This document shows positions 17,873 through 26,841 of a DNA stretch of 64,000 bases, piece after piece. Location: the NCBI RefSeq assembly GCF_900130125.1, contig NZ_FQXY01000011.1, positions 1,244,748 to 1,308,747 of the forward strand, read 5' to 3'. The position numbers were made by a program, and so were the translations under genes. The stretch is from Bacteroides congonensis (GTDB taxonomy: Bacteria; Bacteroidota; Bacteroidia; Bacteroidales; Bacteroidaceae). The notes beneath the pieces are model-generated. The model was not told where the DNA came from. It saw nothing but the letters and a program-made list of their open reading frames with translations, and did no database searches. How positions within the stretch are numbered: position 1 is the first letter of the stretch; every line of letters starts with the position of its first letter.

Positions 17873-17906
17873 GTCCCGATTTGTCCTGCGCTGTCCCGTT
17901 TTGTCC
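17873..17906 (+). repeat. Four-fold 10-bp GTCC repeat upstream of mobA
   Basis: GTCC occurs at 17873, 17883, 17893 and 17903, each ten bases apart, with T- or CGAT-containing spacers. It lies in the intergenic region between traA and mobA. The same repeat occurs at the same place in element 2 (63256-63289). Confidence 0.75.
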
Positions 17907-18021
17907 ACCAACCACCTATTTTACAGCATTATAAATCACCGTTACTTTGCAGCGGAGTAACGAACCGCAGGGGGCGGAGGTGTAAAACAGGGCTGGTGAA
18001 TGGCTGGGCTTGCCGTTCCAC

Positions 18022-18159
18022 GCTAACCCCAATCCGTCCGTGACGGATTTCGATTTTCGTCAGAAAATAGCAAGGTGTGTTTTGTAGCATACAAAACCGT
18101 TTTCCGTGCCTGAAAACGCCTTGCCCCTTGCGGGGGTAAAAATCACTCCGAAGTCGTAA
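18022..18159 (+). other. Putative oriT region of element 1
   Basis: This non-coding stretch ends 21 bases before mobA. It contains an inverted repeat AATCCGTC (18031-18038) / GACGGATT (18042-18049), the block AGCAAGGTGTGTT (18069-18081) and the block TCACTCCGAAGTCGTAA (18143-18159). The same three blocks occur in the same order before mobA of element 2. Conservation only in short blocks directly upstream of the relaxase genes is what an origin of transfer would show. The nick site cannot be fixed from sequence. Confidence 0.6.
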
Positions 18160-18178
18160 TTTTTTAATCCAAAGAAGT

Positions 18179-18601
18179 ATGGAAACAAGAAGAACCAACA
18201 AGGGCGGTCGCCCCGCCCTCGCAGACCCGGCGAAGCATCGCCATGTCCTTTACCTGAACGACCGGGAGAACGCCCGTTTTCTCTCGCAGTGGGAGCAGTC
18301 GGGCGTCACGAGCAAGTCCCGGTTCATCGCCGCCCGGTTGTTCGGCGAGCCGTTCCGGGTGGTGAAAGTGGACAAATCGGCGGTCGAGTATTGCGCCCGG
18401 CTGACCGAATTTTACGCCCAGTTCCGGGCGGTAGCGGTCAATTACAACCAAGTGGTAAAGGCTCTGAATAGTAACTTTTCGGAGAAAAAGGCACTGGCTT
18501 TTCTCTATAAACTGGAGAAAGCGACCACTGAATTATCTCTGTTGAACCGTCAGGTTATCGACCTGACAAACGAGTGCAAGGAACTATGGTTGCCAAAATA
18601 A
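18179..18601 (+). CDS. mobA: Mobilisation protein MobA (relaxosome accessory)
   Basis: A 140-residue protein with a basic N-terminus (KGGRPALADPAKHR) and a segment YLNDRENARFLSQWEQSGVTSKSRFIAARLF typical of ribbon-helix-helix relaxosome proteins. The C-terminal half is helical (FYAQFRAVAVNYNQVVKALN). MobA is expected to bind oriT next to the gene and help the relaxase. It overlaps mobB by 16 bases. Confidence 0.85.
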   Translation: METRRTNKGGRPALADPAKHRHVLYLNDRENARFLSQWEQSGVTSKSRFIAARLFGEPFRVVKVDKSAVEYCARLTEFYAQFRAVAVNYNQVVKALNSNFSEKKALAFLYKLEKATTELSLLNRQVIDLTNECKELWLPK

Positions 18602-19854
18602 GCACGGGCGGAAATATGTTCGGCGCACTGGCTTACAACCAAAACAAGGTGGACAGCGGGGAAGCAAAGGTGCTTTTCTCCAACCGGATGCTGTTGAGCG
18701 AGGACGGGAATTTCTCTATCGGCGGGTGTATGCGCAGCTTTGAAATGCAAATGCCCGTCCAGCTATCCACCAAGAAGCCGATACTTCATATTTCCATAAA
18801 CCCGCACCCGGAAGACGTGCTGACCGACCGGCAGCTTTCCGACATCGCACGGGAGTATATGCGGAAGTTGGGCTATGGCGACCAGCCTTATCTGGTGTAC
18901 AAGCATACCGACATTGACCGCCACCATATCCACATCGTGGGGTTGCGGGTGGACGAGAACGGCAAGCCGCTGAATGACAAGTTCGAGCATCGGCGCAGCA
19001 AGCAAATCACCCGTGAACTGGAAAGGAAATACAACCTGCACCCGGCAGAACGAAAGGAACGTGCCGAACGTCCGGAACTTAAAAAGGTGGACTATGCCGC
19101 CGGGGACGTGAAGCACCAAATCGGTAATACAGTGAAAGCGGCTTGCTACGGCTACCGCTTCCAGTCGTTCAGGGAATACAAGGCTTTGCTTGCCGCTTAC
19201 AACGTGTGCGCCGAGGAAGTCAAGGGCGAGATAAACGGCAAGCCCTATCAGGGCATTGTCTATTCCGCCATGAACGACAAGGGCGAAAAGGCGGGCAACC
19301 CGGTAAAGGCTTCCCGCATCGGCAAGTCGGTAGGTTATGAAGCGGTGCGGCGCAGAATGGAAAAATCGGGCGAAGCAATCATGAACGGGAAACTGAAAGA
19401 GCGCACCCGGAAGATTGTCGCCACTGCCATGCAGACCGCCCGCAGCCGCAAAGAACTGGAACAGCAGCTAAGGAAGCGGGGCATTGACGTGGTATTCCGT
19501 CAGAACGACAGCGGGCGAATCTATGGCGTTACGTTCATCGACCACGACAGCCGGGTGGTGCTGAACGGTTCACGCTTGGGCAAGGAGTATTCGGCGAACG
19601 TGTTCAACGAACGCTTTTCGGGCGAAACCGGAAAGATGCACCAGCCCGAAGTGTCAGCACCGCAGCAAGACCAATCCACGCATCAGGAACAGCCGGGCTT
19701 TACGCCGAAATCCGATATCGTTCCGGGTGTGGCTTCCGTGCTGGGAGCTTTCGGCGGTTTGCTGGGCGGCGGTGCATCAGGCGGTGACGAGCCGCAAGAC
19801 ACCGCCCGCCAAAAGAGAAAGAAGAAAAAGAAGCGCACAAGGCGCATCGACTAA
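18586..19854 (+). CDS. mobB: Relaxase MobB
   Basis: A 422-residue relaxase/mobilisation nuclease. The start MVAKISTGGNMFGALAYNQNK is chosen at 18586, which matches the family and the partial gene at 63974; an earlier ATG at 18574 adds four residues. The metal-binding histidine cluster is seen in HTDIDRHHIHIVGLR near residue 112. The C-terminus is glycine- then lysine-rich. The relaxase nicks oriT and leads the strand into the recipient. It overlaps mobA, and mobC starts 19 bases later, so the three form one operon. Confidence 0.9.
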   Translation: MVAKISTGGNMFGALAYNQNKVDSGEAKVLFSNRMLLSEDGNFSIGGCMRSFEMQMPVQLSTKKPILHISINPHPEDVLTDRQLSDIAREYMRKLGYGDQPYLVYKHTDIDRHHIHIVGLRVDENGKPLNDKFEHRRSKQITRELERKYNLHPAERKERAERPELKKVDYAAGDVKHQIGNTVKAACYGYRFQSFREYKALLAAYNVCAEEVKGEINGKPYQGIVYSAMNDKGEKAGNPVKASRIGKSVGYEAVRRRMEKSGEAIMNGKLKERTRKIVATAMQTARSRKELEQQLRKRGIDVVFRQNDSGRIYGVTFIDHDSRVVLNGSRLGKEYSANVFNERFSGETGKMHQPEVSAPQQDQSTHQEQPGFTPKSDIVPGVASVLGAFGGLLGGGASGGDEPQDTARQKRKKKKKRTRRID

Positions 19855-19873
19855 CTAAAAAAACATTACAATC

Positions 19874-21877
19874 ATGCAACAGGAAGATGATTTGAGAGGG
19901 CTTGCACGGGTCATGGACTTTATGCGGGCTGTCAGTATTCTATTCGTGGGAATAAACGTGTACTGGTTCTGTTACTCCACCCTGAAAGAATGGGGAGTGA
20001 CATTTGAGGTGATAGACAAGATACTGTGGAACTTCCAGCGCACCACCGGGCTGTTCTCGTCCGTCCTTTGGACGAAACTTTTTGCGGTGGTGTTCCTCGC
20101 CCTGTCGTGCATCGGCACTAAGGGCGTGAAAGAGGAAAAGATAACGTGGACGAAGATACATTGCAGCCTTGCGGTAGGAGTAACTTTGTTCTTTCTGAAC
20201 TGGTGGTTGCTGGAACTTCCGCTGCCACATACGGCGGATGCCGTGTTTTATATCGCCACGTTGTCGGCGGGCTATATCTGTATGCTCATGGCGGGTACGT
20301 GGATGTCCCGGTTGTTGAAAAACAACCTCATGGATGATGTCTTTAATACCGAGAACGAAAGTTTCCAGCAGGAAACAAGGCTTATCGAGAACGAGTATTC
20401 TGTAAATCTGCCTACCCGGTTCTACTATAAGAAGAAATGGAATAATGGCTGGATAAATGTCGTGAACCCGTTCCGTGCCAGTCTTGTACTGGGAACGCCG
20501 GGCAGCGGTAAGTCGTATGCAGTGGTAAACAGTTACATAAAACAGCAAATCGAGAAAGGTTTTGCGCTTTACTGCTATGATTATAAGTTTCCCGATTTGT
20601 CGGAAATCGCTTACAATCATCTGCTTACCAACTTGGACGGTTACAAGGTAAAGCCTAAGTTTTACGTTATCAATTTTGACGACCCCCGCAAGAGCCACCG
20701 ATGCAACCCGATAAACGCCAGCTTCATGTCGGACATTGCGGATGCCTACGAAGCCAGCTATACGATAATGCTCAACTTAAATCGCAGTTGGATAAGCAAG
20801 CAGGGCGACTTCTTCGTGGAAAGCCCGATTATTCTTTTGGCGGCTATAATTTGGTATTTGCGCATCTATCAAGGCGGTAAGTATTGTACTTTCCCCCACG
20901 CCATTGAACTGCTAAATAAGAAATACGCCAATGTATTCACCATTTTGCGCAGCTATCCCGAACTGGAAAACTACCTTTCCCCGTTCGTGGACGCATGGGA
21001 AAGTTCGGCAGTTGAACAGTTACAAGGGCAGATAGCCAGTGCGAAAATCCCGCTTTCAAGGATGATTTCACCCGCCCTTTACTGGGTAATGACGGGCGAT
21101 GATTTTTCACTCGACATCAACAACCCGAAAGAGCCTAAAATTTTGGTTGTCGGCAACAATCCTGACCGCCAAAATATCTACTCGGCAGCACTGGGATTAT
21201 ATAACAGTAGAATAGTGAAGCTGATAAACAAGAAAGGTCAGCTTAAAAGTTCGGTGATAATAGATGAATTACCGACTATATATTTTCGTGGGCTTGATAA
21301 TTTGATTGCCACCGCTCGAAGCAACAAGGTTGCGGTTCTGCTGGGCTTTCAGGATTACAGCCAGCTTACCCGTGATTACGGGGACAAGGAAAGCCGGGTA
21401 ATCCAAAATACGGTGGGTAACGTGTTCAGCGGTCAGGTAGTCGGTGAAACGGCGAAAATCCTTTCCGAGCGTTTCGGTAAGGTATTGCAGAAACGGCAGA
21501 GCATGACAATCAACCAGCGGGAGAAGTCCACCTCGATAAGTACCCAAATGGACAGCCTGATACCCGCTAGCAAAATATCCAACCTCACGCAAGGTATGTT
21601 CGTGGGTGCTGTGGCGGACAACTTCGATGAACGGATAGAGCAGAAGATTTTCCATTGTGAAATCGTGGTGGATAATGAAAAGGTGAAGCGGGAAACCGCC
21701 CGTTACGTGAAGTTGCCGCAGATAATCGACTTCACCGACAAGGACGGCAACGACCGGATGCAGGAGGAGATACAAGCCAACTATGACCGCATCCGTCAGG
21801 AAGTCCGGCAGATTGTCGAGGACGAGATAACCCGGATTAAGAATGACCCGAAACTATGCCATTTAATCAAAGAATAA
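19874..21877 (+). CDS. mobC: MobC, type IV coupling protein (VirD4/TraG-type)
   Basis: A 667-residue ATPase with several N-terminal membrane segments within residues 15-140, a Walker A motif LGTPGSGKSYAVV near 208 and a Walker B motif SVIIDELPTIYF near 460. In CTnDOT-type elements MobC is the coupling protein that brings the relaxase-DNA complex to the channel. It is the last gene of the mobABC operon and is followed by a hairpin at 21887-21912. Confidence 0.9.
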   Translation: MQQEDDLRGLARVMDFMRAVSILFVGINVYWFCYSTLKEWGVTFEVIDKILWNFQRTTGLFSSVLWTKLFAVVFLALSCIGTKGVKEEKITWTKIHCSLAVGVTLFFLNWWLLELPLPHTADAVFYIATLSAGYICMLMAGTWMSRLLKNNLMDDVFNTENESFQQETRLIENEYSVNLPTRFYYKKKWNNGWINVVNPFRASLVLGTPGSGKSYAVVNSYIKQQIEKGFALYCYDYKFPDLSEIAYNHLLTNLDGYKVKPKFYVINFDDPRKSHRCNPINASFMSDIADAYEASYTIMLNLNRSWISKQGDFFVESPIILLAAIIWYLRIYQGGKYCTFPHAIELLNKKYANVFTILRSYPELENYLSPFVDAWESSAVEQLQGQIASAKIPLSRMISPALYWVMTGDDFSLDINNPKEPKILVVGNNPDRQNIYSAALGLYNSRIVKLINKKGQLKSSVIIDELPTIYFRGLDNLIATARSNKVAVLLGFQDYSQLTRDYGDKESRVIQNTVGNVFSGQVVGETAKILSERFGKVLQKRQSMTINQREKSTSISTQMDSLIPASKISNLTQGMFVGAVADNFDERIEQKIFHCEIVVDNEKVKRETARYVKLPQIIDFTDKDGNDRMQEEIQANYDRIRQEVRQIVEDEITRIKNDPKLCHLIKE

Positions 21878-21886
21878 AAATAATGA

Positions 21887-21912
21887 CAAGTCGCTTGTTT
21901 TTTTGCGACTTG
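21887..21912. terminator. Hairpin after mobC
   Basis: CAAGTCGC (21887-21894) pairs with GCGACTTG (21905-21912) around a T-rich loop, between the convergent mobC and cargo genes. It could act as a terminator although the T tract lies in the loop. Confidence 0.5.
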
Positions 21913-21920
21913 CATTAAAT

Positions 21921-22217
21921 TTAATCGGTTTCATACTTATTTAAAGCGTCTTTATACATTTCAGAACAATCATCTTGAAAAGTATCCTTATGTTCATATA
22001 ATTCACATAATTTTCCATATACACTCCGATAAATAATTTGATGAGCTTTGTTGGCAAGTAAAGTTTCATTATATTCATCCATTTCTATCTCATCTTTATC
22101 TAAAACAATATTTATTAGGGATAAAATACTCTCTTTAGTAATTTTATCAATAGAAGTAAAGTTTACTCCATCTAAGCTAAATTTAGCTTGGTTATTTTCA
22201 ATTTTCAAGATTTGCAT
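21921..22217 (-). CDS. Unknown small acidic protein, third gene of the PHP-ATPase unit
   Basis: About 98 residues from the ATG at 22217 (MQILKIENNQAKFSLDGVNF); longer starts up to 22259 exist and would overlap the preceding gene more. It is acidic and helical at the C-terminus with two Cys (GKLCELYE and DDCSEMY). I do not recognise it. The overlap with the end of the PHP-ATPase gene suggests the two are translated together, so it may be a partner or antidote. AT-rich like its neighbours. Confidence 0.55.
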   Translation of the reverse strand: MQILKIENNQAKFSLDGVNFTSIDKITKESILSLINIVLDKDEIEMDEYNETLLANKAHQIIYRSVYGKLCELYEHKDTFQDDCSEMYKDALNKYETD

Positions 22218-24225
22218 AATTTTGTTTCCTTTCATTATAAGCATCTTTCCCAGCTTCAAGACTATTTATTTGTATGAGGAAATTTTGCTTTGATTCATTA
22301 ATATGTGATTGTAAATGCTTATCATTTGGATGTCCGTAGTATATTTTAAATATAGGTTTGTTATTTTCGATAGTTCTTTCCGTATAAATGATATAGTCAG
22401 GTTGTATCGATGCACCTATTGTACTATTATGTGTAACAATTATAACAGGCATTTCTCTAGACATTTCTTTTAACATGATATTAATATTCTCTTTTAGAAA
22501 AACATTATCAAAAGAAGATTCAGGTTCGTCTACAAGTAACATATCATAGTTTCTTGCATCTCGAATCGCTTGAATTAAATTAAACTCTGACCGTTCTCCA
22601 CCAGAAACAGGCAACCCATATTCATTTAATACGTCATAGTCAATAGTAATGAATAATTTATATATTTCATCTTTGTTTACTCCTGCTGCTTCAAGAGCTT
22701 CTATGTATTCTAATGGATTTTTGTAATGAATAAAAGAACTAACAAATGATTGCCTCTTAGGGTAATTTTTTGATAAATCTGTAGCATTAACAAATAGTCT
22801 TTTTTTTGCTACAATATGAAACTTAGAATGATAGCATTCATTGATAATTTTTTCGGTTTTTAACTTAGTACAAACTTCAATGAATTTTTTTCGTTTCATT
22901 TGACTTATAGCTATTTTATAAAAATCAATATCAGATATTCGTCCTGCAGACGAATTAAATCGTAATTGATTTTGTATTTCGCTTGTTAGTTCATTGGTTA
23001 TTGATTTCCTTTTATTTCTACTAATATTTTCTATTTCTATATGAATTAACTTTATATATAATGCTTTTAGTCCAGCCCTTGATATATGTAAATCAATAAT
23101 ATCCTTAAAAGTTTCATTGTCTAAGATGTTTCTGATATTTTCAATCAAACGTTTTAATTCATTATTATCAACAATGCTATATAGGGACTCATTATATAGT
23201 GCGCAATTTGAATAAACATCTTTTAGTCCTTCTTCCTGTGCATATTTCAACAATGAACTAACATAATTCTCTAGTGCAGTTTCATCTTCTCTTTCCGTAC
23301 TATTTTTTAGAATATCATCAAGTACAGATTTGAATTCGCAAATATATTCTTCAAATAAGCTGCTTTTTTGAAATGTCATCATTTCATCAAAAAGTCTTTT
23401 CTGTTCATTCTCCTTTAAATTTAATAATTGAAATTGTTTTATATATGTAATATTGTTTTTTCCATATATTGATTCTAACAAATTTAACGTATAAGTTTTG
23501 CCGGAAGAGCGCTTTCCAAGAATGACATTTAGACCTGTTGATATTTTTATTTCTCCATTATTGATACTTATTAAATCATGTCCGCCTTCTTCTGTAAGAG
23601 AGACTTTATTTTTATCATGTAGAGCTGCTTTTAATGCTCTTAATGTTATATCACCAATGTCAAGAAAGGTCTGTTTAGAAGAGAAAGTAGTTAATGCTTC
23701 TAATCGACAATCACTAAATAAGACAGGTACTATTTCGTTTCTTTTAATAGCATATATAAATTTCTTGGGGCTACTTACTTCTCCTGTAAAAATATTATCT
23801 CCGAATAATTTTATTGTTTCAAAAGATAAACTCGGAGTTTTATCATAATGAGGTATAAGAAGATATTTTTCATAATCTGGATATATATTTATAAATTCTT
23901 CATATGATAAACTATCAGTAGCTAATGTAATTTTGTTTTTCACACAATCTGCACGTTTGCTAAATTCTTCTAAGTTAGAAGAATCTGAAATGAGTAGCAA
24001 ATGCCCACCGCATAAATTTATTTCTATACCTGGAAAAACTACAATATTATTTAGTAACGTTGTTATTTCTCTAAATTGCGTAATATCAAATAAATTGTGA
24101 TTGGTTATTGCAATACAATCTATATTCATGGCATTAACATATTCTTGTAAGCGAATTAGGCTGAAATTGAAATCCGCATCGCTTATACTTTTGACTGTAT
24201 GTATGTGTAAATCAATCTTTTTCAT
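22198..24225 (-). CDS. PHP-domain ATPase, TrlF-like (probable defence gene)
   Basis: A 675-residue fusion. The first 230 residues form a PHP phosphoesterase domain: DLHIHT at 5-10, AITNHN at about 39-44, PGIEIN near 65, IPHYDK near 125. The rest is an SMC/ABC-type ATPase: GKRSSGKTY near 235, a helical coiled middle, the signature VSGGERSEFNL near 538, MLLVDEPESS near 565 and VTHNS near 596. This layout matches the TrlF family of PHP-AAA proteins, which are discussed as RNA- or DNA-damaging defence proteins. The last PHP motif reads SDCR where SD.H is usual, so the phosphoesterase may be altered. It lies between a PDDEXK nuclease gene and a small gene on the same strand. Confidence 0.75.
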   Translation of the reverse strand: MKKIDLHIHTVKSISDADFNFSLIRLQEYVNAMNIDCIAITNHNLFDITQFREITTLLNNIVVFPGIEINLCGGHLLLISDSSNLEEFSKRADCVKNKITLATDSLSYEEFINIYPDYEKYLLIPHYDKTPSLSFETIKLFGDNIFTGEVSSPKKFIYAIKRNEIVPVLFSDCRLEALTTFSSKQTFLDIGDITLRALKAALHDKNKVSLTEEGGHDLISINNGEIKISTGLNVILGKRSSGKTYTLNLLESIYGKNNITYIKQFQLLNLKENEQKRLFDEMMTFQKSSLFEEYICEFKSVLDDILKNSTEREDETALENYVSSLLKYAQEEGLKDVYSNCALYNESLYSIVDNNELKRLIENIRNILDNETFKDIIDLHISRAGLKALYIKLIHIEIENISRNKRKSITNELTSEIQNQLRFNSSAGRISDIDFYKIAISQMKRKKFIEVCTKLKTEKIINECYHSKFHIVAKKRLFVNATDLSKNYPKRQSFVSSFIHYKNPLEYIEALEAAGVNKDEIYKLFITIDYDVLNEYGLPVSGGERSEFNLIQAIRDARNYDMLLVDEPESSFDNVFLKENINIMLKEMSREMPVIIVTHNSTIGASIQPDYIIYTERTIENNKPIFKIYYGHPNDKHLQSHINESKQNFLIQINSLEAGKDAYNERKQNYANLEN

Positions 24226-24249
24226 ATCAATATTTATAATAAATTACTT

Positions 24250-25281
24250 TTACAGTAAAAGTTCTATTTTTTTAGCTATTTCTTCCGATGTCGGTAATAA
24301 TTTTTTGTAGGCTTCGGGTAATTCGGAAGAAAGGCTGTATGTTGCCACCCCGATAGGCATATTGGAACTTTTCAAGGCGTACTCCACTATCATGCGGCTT
24401 TTGGACTTACAGATGATTATACCGATAGCCGGATTTTCATGCGGTAGTTTTACTGTATCATTCAAAATATTCAGATAGAATTCCATTTTACCTTTATACT
24501 CCGGCTGGAACTCTCCGATTTTCAGTTCTATGGCAATCATGGCTTGCAAACGTCTGTTATATAACAGTAAATCTATGAAGTATTCTTTTCCGTCCACTTC
24601 CAGCCGATATTGGTTGCCTATAAATGAAAAATCCGTACCGAACTCCATAAGGAACGCACGGATATTCTTAATAATAGCCTGTTCCAATTCATATTCCGAA
24701 TGTTCCTCTGCAAGCCCTACAAGGTCAAATGTATATTCGTCCTTTAATGCAAGTATGGCTTGATTTTTTATGCTATCGGGCAAGGTTATATCGAAATTAC
24801 TTTGTCCGAGCAAATAGTTTTCATAAGTTTTGGCTTCTATCTTATTGATAAGGACATCTTTCGTCCAACCGTATTTCTTGGTAGCCAATATATAAAATTG
24901 CCGTTGTCGTGTTTCCTTGCACTTCGTCAGAATGACGATATGTTTCGACCAGCTAATTTCTCCAACTAATGGTTGGAGAATTTCATTGGACTGGTATTCT
25001 GTATAAAAACGTGCCATGTCCCACATATTGGAAACTCCAAATCCTTTTATTCCCGGAAACTCTTTCTGTATGTCCCGTGAAAGGTTTTCCACAACGGATT
25101 TTCCCCAACCTAATGCCGTCTGTTGCTCGGTAATCCGTTTACCGACTTCCCAATATAAGGCTATCATTTCTTTGTTTACTGCCTTTAATGCTTCATACTG
25201 GGCAGACCTGATACGGGCGGTTATCTCATTTTTGAAGTTGAGATATTCGGGGGATAATATAGAACTGTTTTTCTCTGCCAT
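24250..25281 (-). CDS. PDDEXK nuclease, YhcG/DUF1016 family
   Basis: A 343-residue protein with the N-terminal DUF1016 region (ARIRSAQYEALKAVNKEMI, LYWEVGKRI) and a C-terminal PDDEXK-type nuclease domain: catalytic residues are seen in KEYFIDLLLYN and AIELKIGEF near residues 225-255. The family is common beside restriction and mobile-element genes. It is the first gene of the minus-strand cargo unit; its stop is 24 bases before the PHP-ATPase start. It could act with that gene or be an independent passenger. Confidence 0.85.
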   Translation of the reverse strand: MAEKNSSILSPEYLNFKNEITARIRSAQYEALKAVNKEMIALYWEVGKRITEQQTALGWGKSVVENLSRDIQKEFPGIKGFGVSNMWDMARFYTEYQSNEILQPLVGEISWSKHIVILTKCKETRQRQFYILATKKYGWTKDVLINKIEAKTYENYLLGQSNFDITLPDSIKNQAILALKDEYTFDLVGLAEEHSEYELEQAIIKNIRAFLMEFGTDFSFIGNQYRLEVDGKEYFIDLLLYNRRLQAMIAIELKIGEFQPEYKGKMEFYLNILNDTVKLPHENPAIGIIICKSKSRMIVEYALKSSNMPIGVATYSLSSELPEAYKKLLPTSEEIAKKIELLL

Positions 25282-25377
25282 ATTCTGTATATATAATAAC
25301 CGATTACAAAGTTATGTTTTTCTTTGGATTAAGTAATGGATTGCTCCTGCTTTATCACCTCTTTTTTAATCCTGACC

Positions 25378-25411
25378 GGACAAATCGGGACAGTTCAAGA
25401 CAAATTCGGAC
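25378..25411 (-). repeat. Four-fold 10-bp GTCC repeat upstream of the DUF3945-topoisomerase genes
   Basis: On the minus strand this is the same motif as at 16181 and 17873: GGAC on the plus strand at 25378, 25388 and 25408, with AGAC at 25398, spaced by ten bases. It lies in the 217-base gap between the YhcG gene and the DUF4099/DUF3945 gene. Confidence 0.7.
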
Positions 25412-25498
25412 AGCCGTTTCCGCCCGTCCAAATATAGCATATTTAGTCGCTACCTTTGGGCGGGACTATTCCCGTAACCGCTAAAATTTCAATTATTT

Positions 25499-26815
25499 AT
25501 GGCAAACAGAATGACCCCGCCCGCAGAGGGGCAGGAAAAAGACGTACTGCTGGTCTTGGATAAACAGCAGGGCAAGGTGAGTGCCGTTAAGGGTATCGAC
25601 AAGGAGGGCAATTTGCAGACCGTGCCGCCGACACAGGGCGGCGAGTTCATGCAGGTAGACAAGAACAGCGATGTGTTCAGCAACTTCATTTCCAATTTCT
25701 TCCGCAAGTTCCAAGACACTTCCGGGCTGGAACTGTTCAGCGTCAAGGCTTCCCAAGTAGAGCAGGACGCAAAGGCAATCGAGGACAACCACCGCAACCC
25801 TACACCGGAGGGCGGCAAGCGGGCTGAAATGCTTCGAGTTCCGAAGCCCGACTTTCACGAGTTCAAGCAGGGCTACCGCTTCGACCCGGCAAAAATCGAC
25901 TGGGAGAACCTGAAAAAAGTCGGCATCACCACCGACACCCTGAAAAACACGAAGGACTTCGACCGGGTGATGCGAGGCTACAAGTCCCGCAACACCTACA
26001 CCGTTTCGGGAACGGTGGGCGGCTTCTACCTCAAACCTACCGATGTCAAGCTCTCTTTCTATCAGGCAAAGGACGGCACGGTAGTACCCAAACTGCACGG
26101 CGTGCAGCAGGACGAGAAACTGTTGCAACGCCCGTTCCATGAACACGAGTTCACCAAGCAGGAACAGGGCAACTTGCAAGGCACTGGCAACTTGGGCGGC
26201 ATCGCTGAAATCAAAGACCCTAAAAGCGGCGAGCAAATCCCCGTGTTCGTCAGCCGGGACAGGTACACGCACGAACTGGAGTATATGCGGGCTGACAAGT
26301 GGAAATGTCCCGATACAATCTGTAACGTGCAAGTCAGCCCGGAACAGAAAGCCGCCTTTGAAGCCGGGCAAGCGGTGAAAATGGAAAACCTGCAATTCAG
26401 GGACGGCACGAAGCGCAGTGCCTATTTGCAGGTCAGTGCGGTGGAGCGTGGCTTGGAGTTCCTGTCCCGTGCCGCCGTCCAGTTCTTGCAGCAGGGGCAG
26501 CAGCCCGCAGAACAGCAGGTAGCCGGGTTAAAGGACGGCAAGGGCGTTGAGTTCAACGGTCATGTGCAGCCCGGCACACAGGGCAAATCCCCCGACAAGG
26601 TGCAGCCGAAAGACGTTACCCCCGCCGCCGAGAGCCGGACGCAGGTAGCGGTCAATTCCGGGGGCAAGACCAACGAAGCCACCAAGCAGGGCAAAGAGCC
26701 GTTGAAACAGGGTCAGGACAAGCCCACCGCCAAGCAGAAAGAGAAGCAGGAGAAAGCGCAGGACAAGAGCCTGAAAGCTGACAAGCCCAAGAAGTCCAGA
26801 GGAATGAAAATGTAA
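25499..26815 (+). CDS. DUF4099/DUF3945 protein (Orf3-like)
   Basis: A 438-residue soluble protein. Residues 1-150 hold a DUF4099-type region (KDVLLVLDKQQGKVSAVKGID; FDPAKIDWENLKKVGIT), the middle a DUF3945 region (FYLKPTDVKLSFYQAKDGTVVPKLHGV) and the last 90 residues are lysine- and glutamine-rich and probably disordered. It lies 26 bases before the topoisomerase gene. In CTnDOT the excision operon has a gene of this kind (orf3) before exc; the role is unknown. Confidence 0.8.
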   Translation: MANRMTPPAEGQEKDVLLVLDKQQGKVSAVKGIDKEGNLQTVPPTQGGEFMQVDKNSDVFSNFISNFFRKFQDTSGLELFSVKASQVEQDAKAIEDNHRNPTPEGGKRAEMLRVPKPDFHEFKQGYRFDPAKIDWENLKKVGITTDTLKNTKDFDRVMRGYKSRNTYTVSGTVGGFYLKPTDVKLSFYQAKDGTVVPKLHGVQQDEKLLQRPFHEHEFTKQEQGNLQGTGNLGGIAEIKDPKSGEQIPVFVSRDRYTHELEYMRADKWKCPDTICNVQVSPEQKAAFEAGQAVKMENLQFRDGTKRSAYLQVSAVERGLEFLSRAAVQFLQQGQQPAEQQVAGLKDGKGVEFNGHVQPGTQGKSPDKVQPKDVTPAAESRTQVAVNSGGKTNEATKQGKEPLKQGQDKPTAKQKEKQEKAQDKSLKADKPKKSRGMKM

Positions 26816-26841
26816 TATCCACCATTAAAAAGTAAAGAATT

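Noticed and set aside
16181..17906. GTCC arrays as a CRISPR array
   Set aside because: Units are ten bases long without unique spacers of 30-40 bases, and no cas genes are present.
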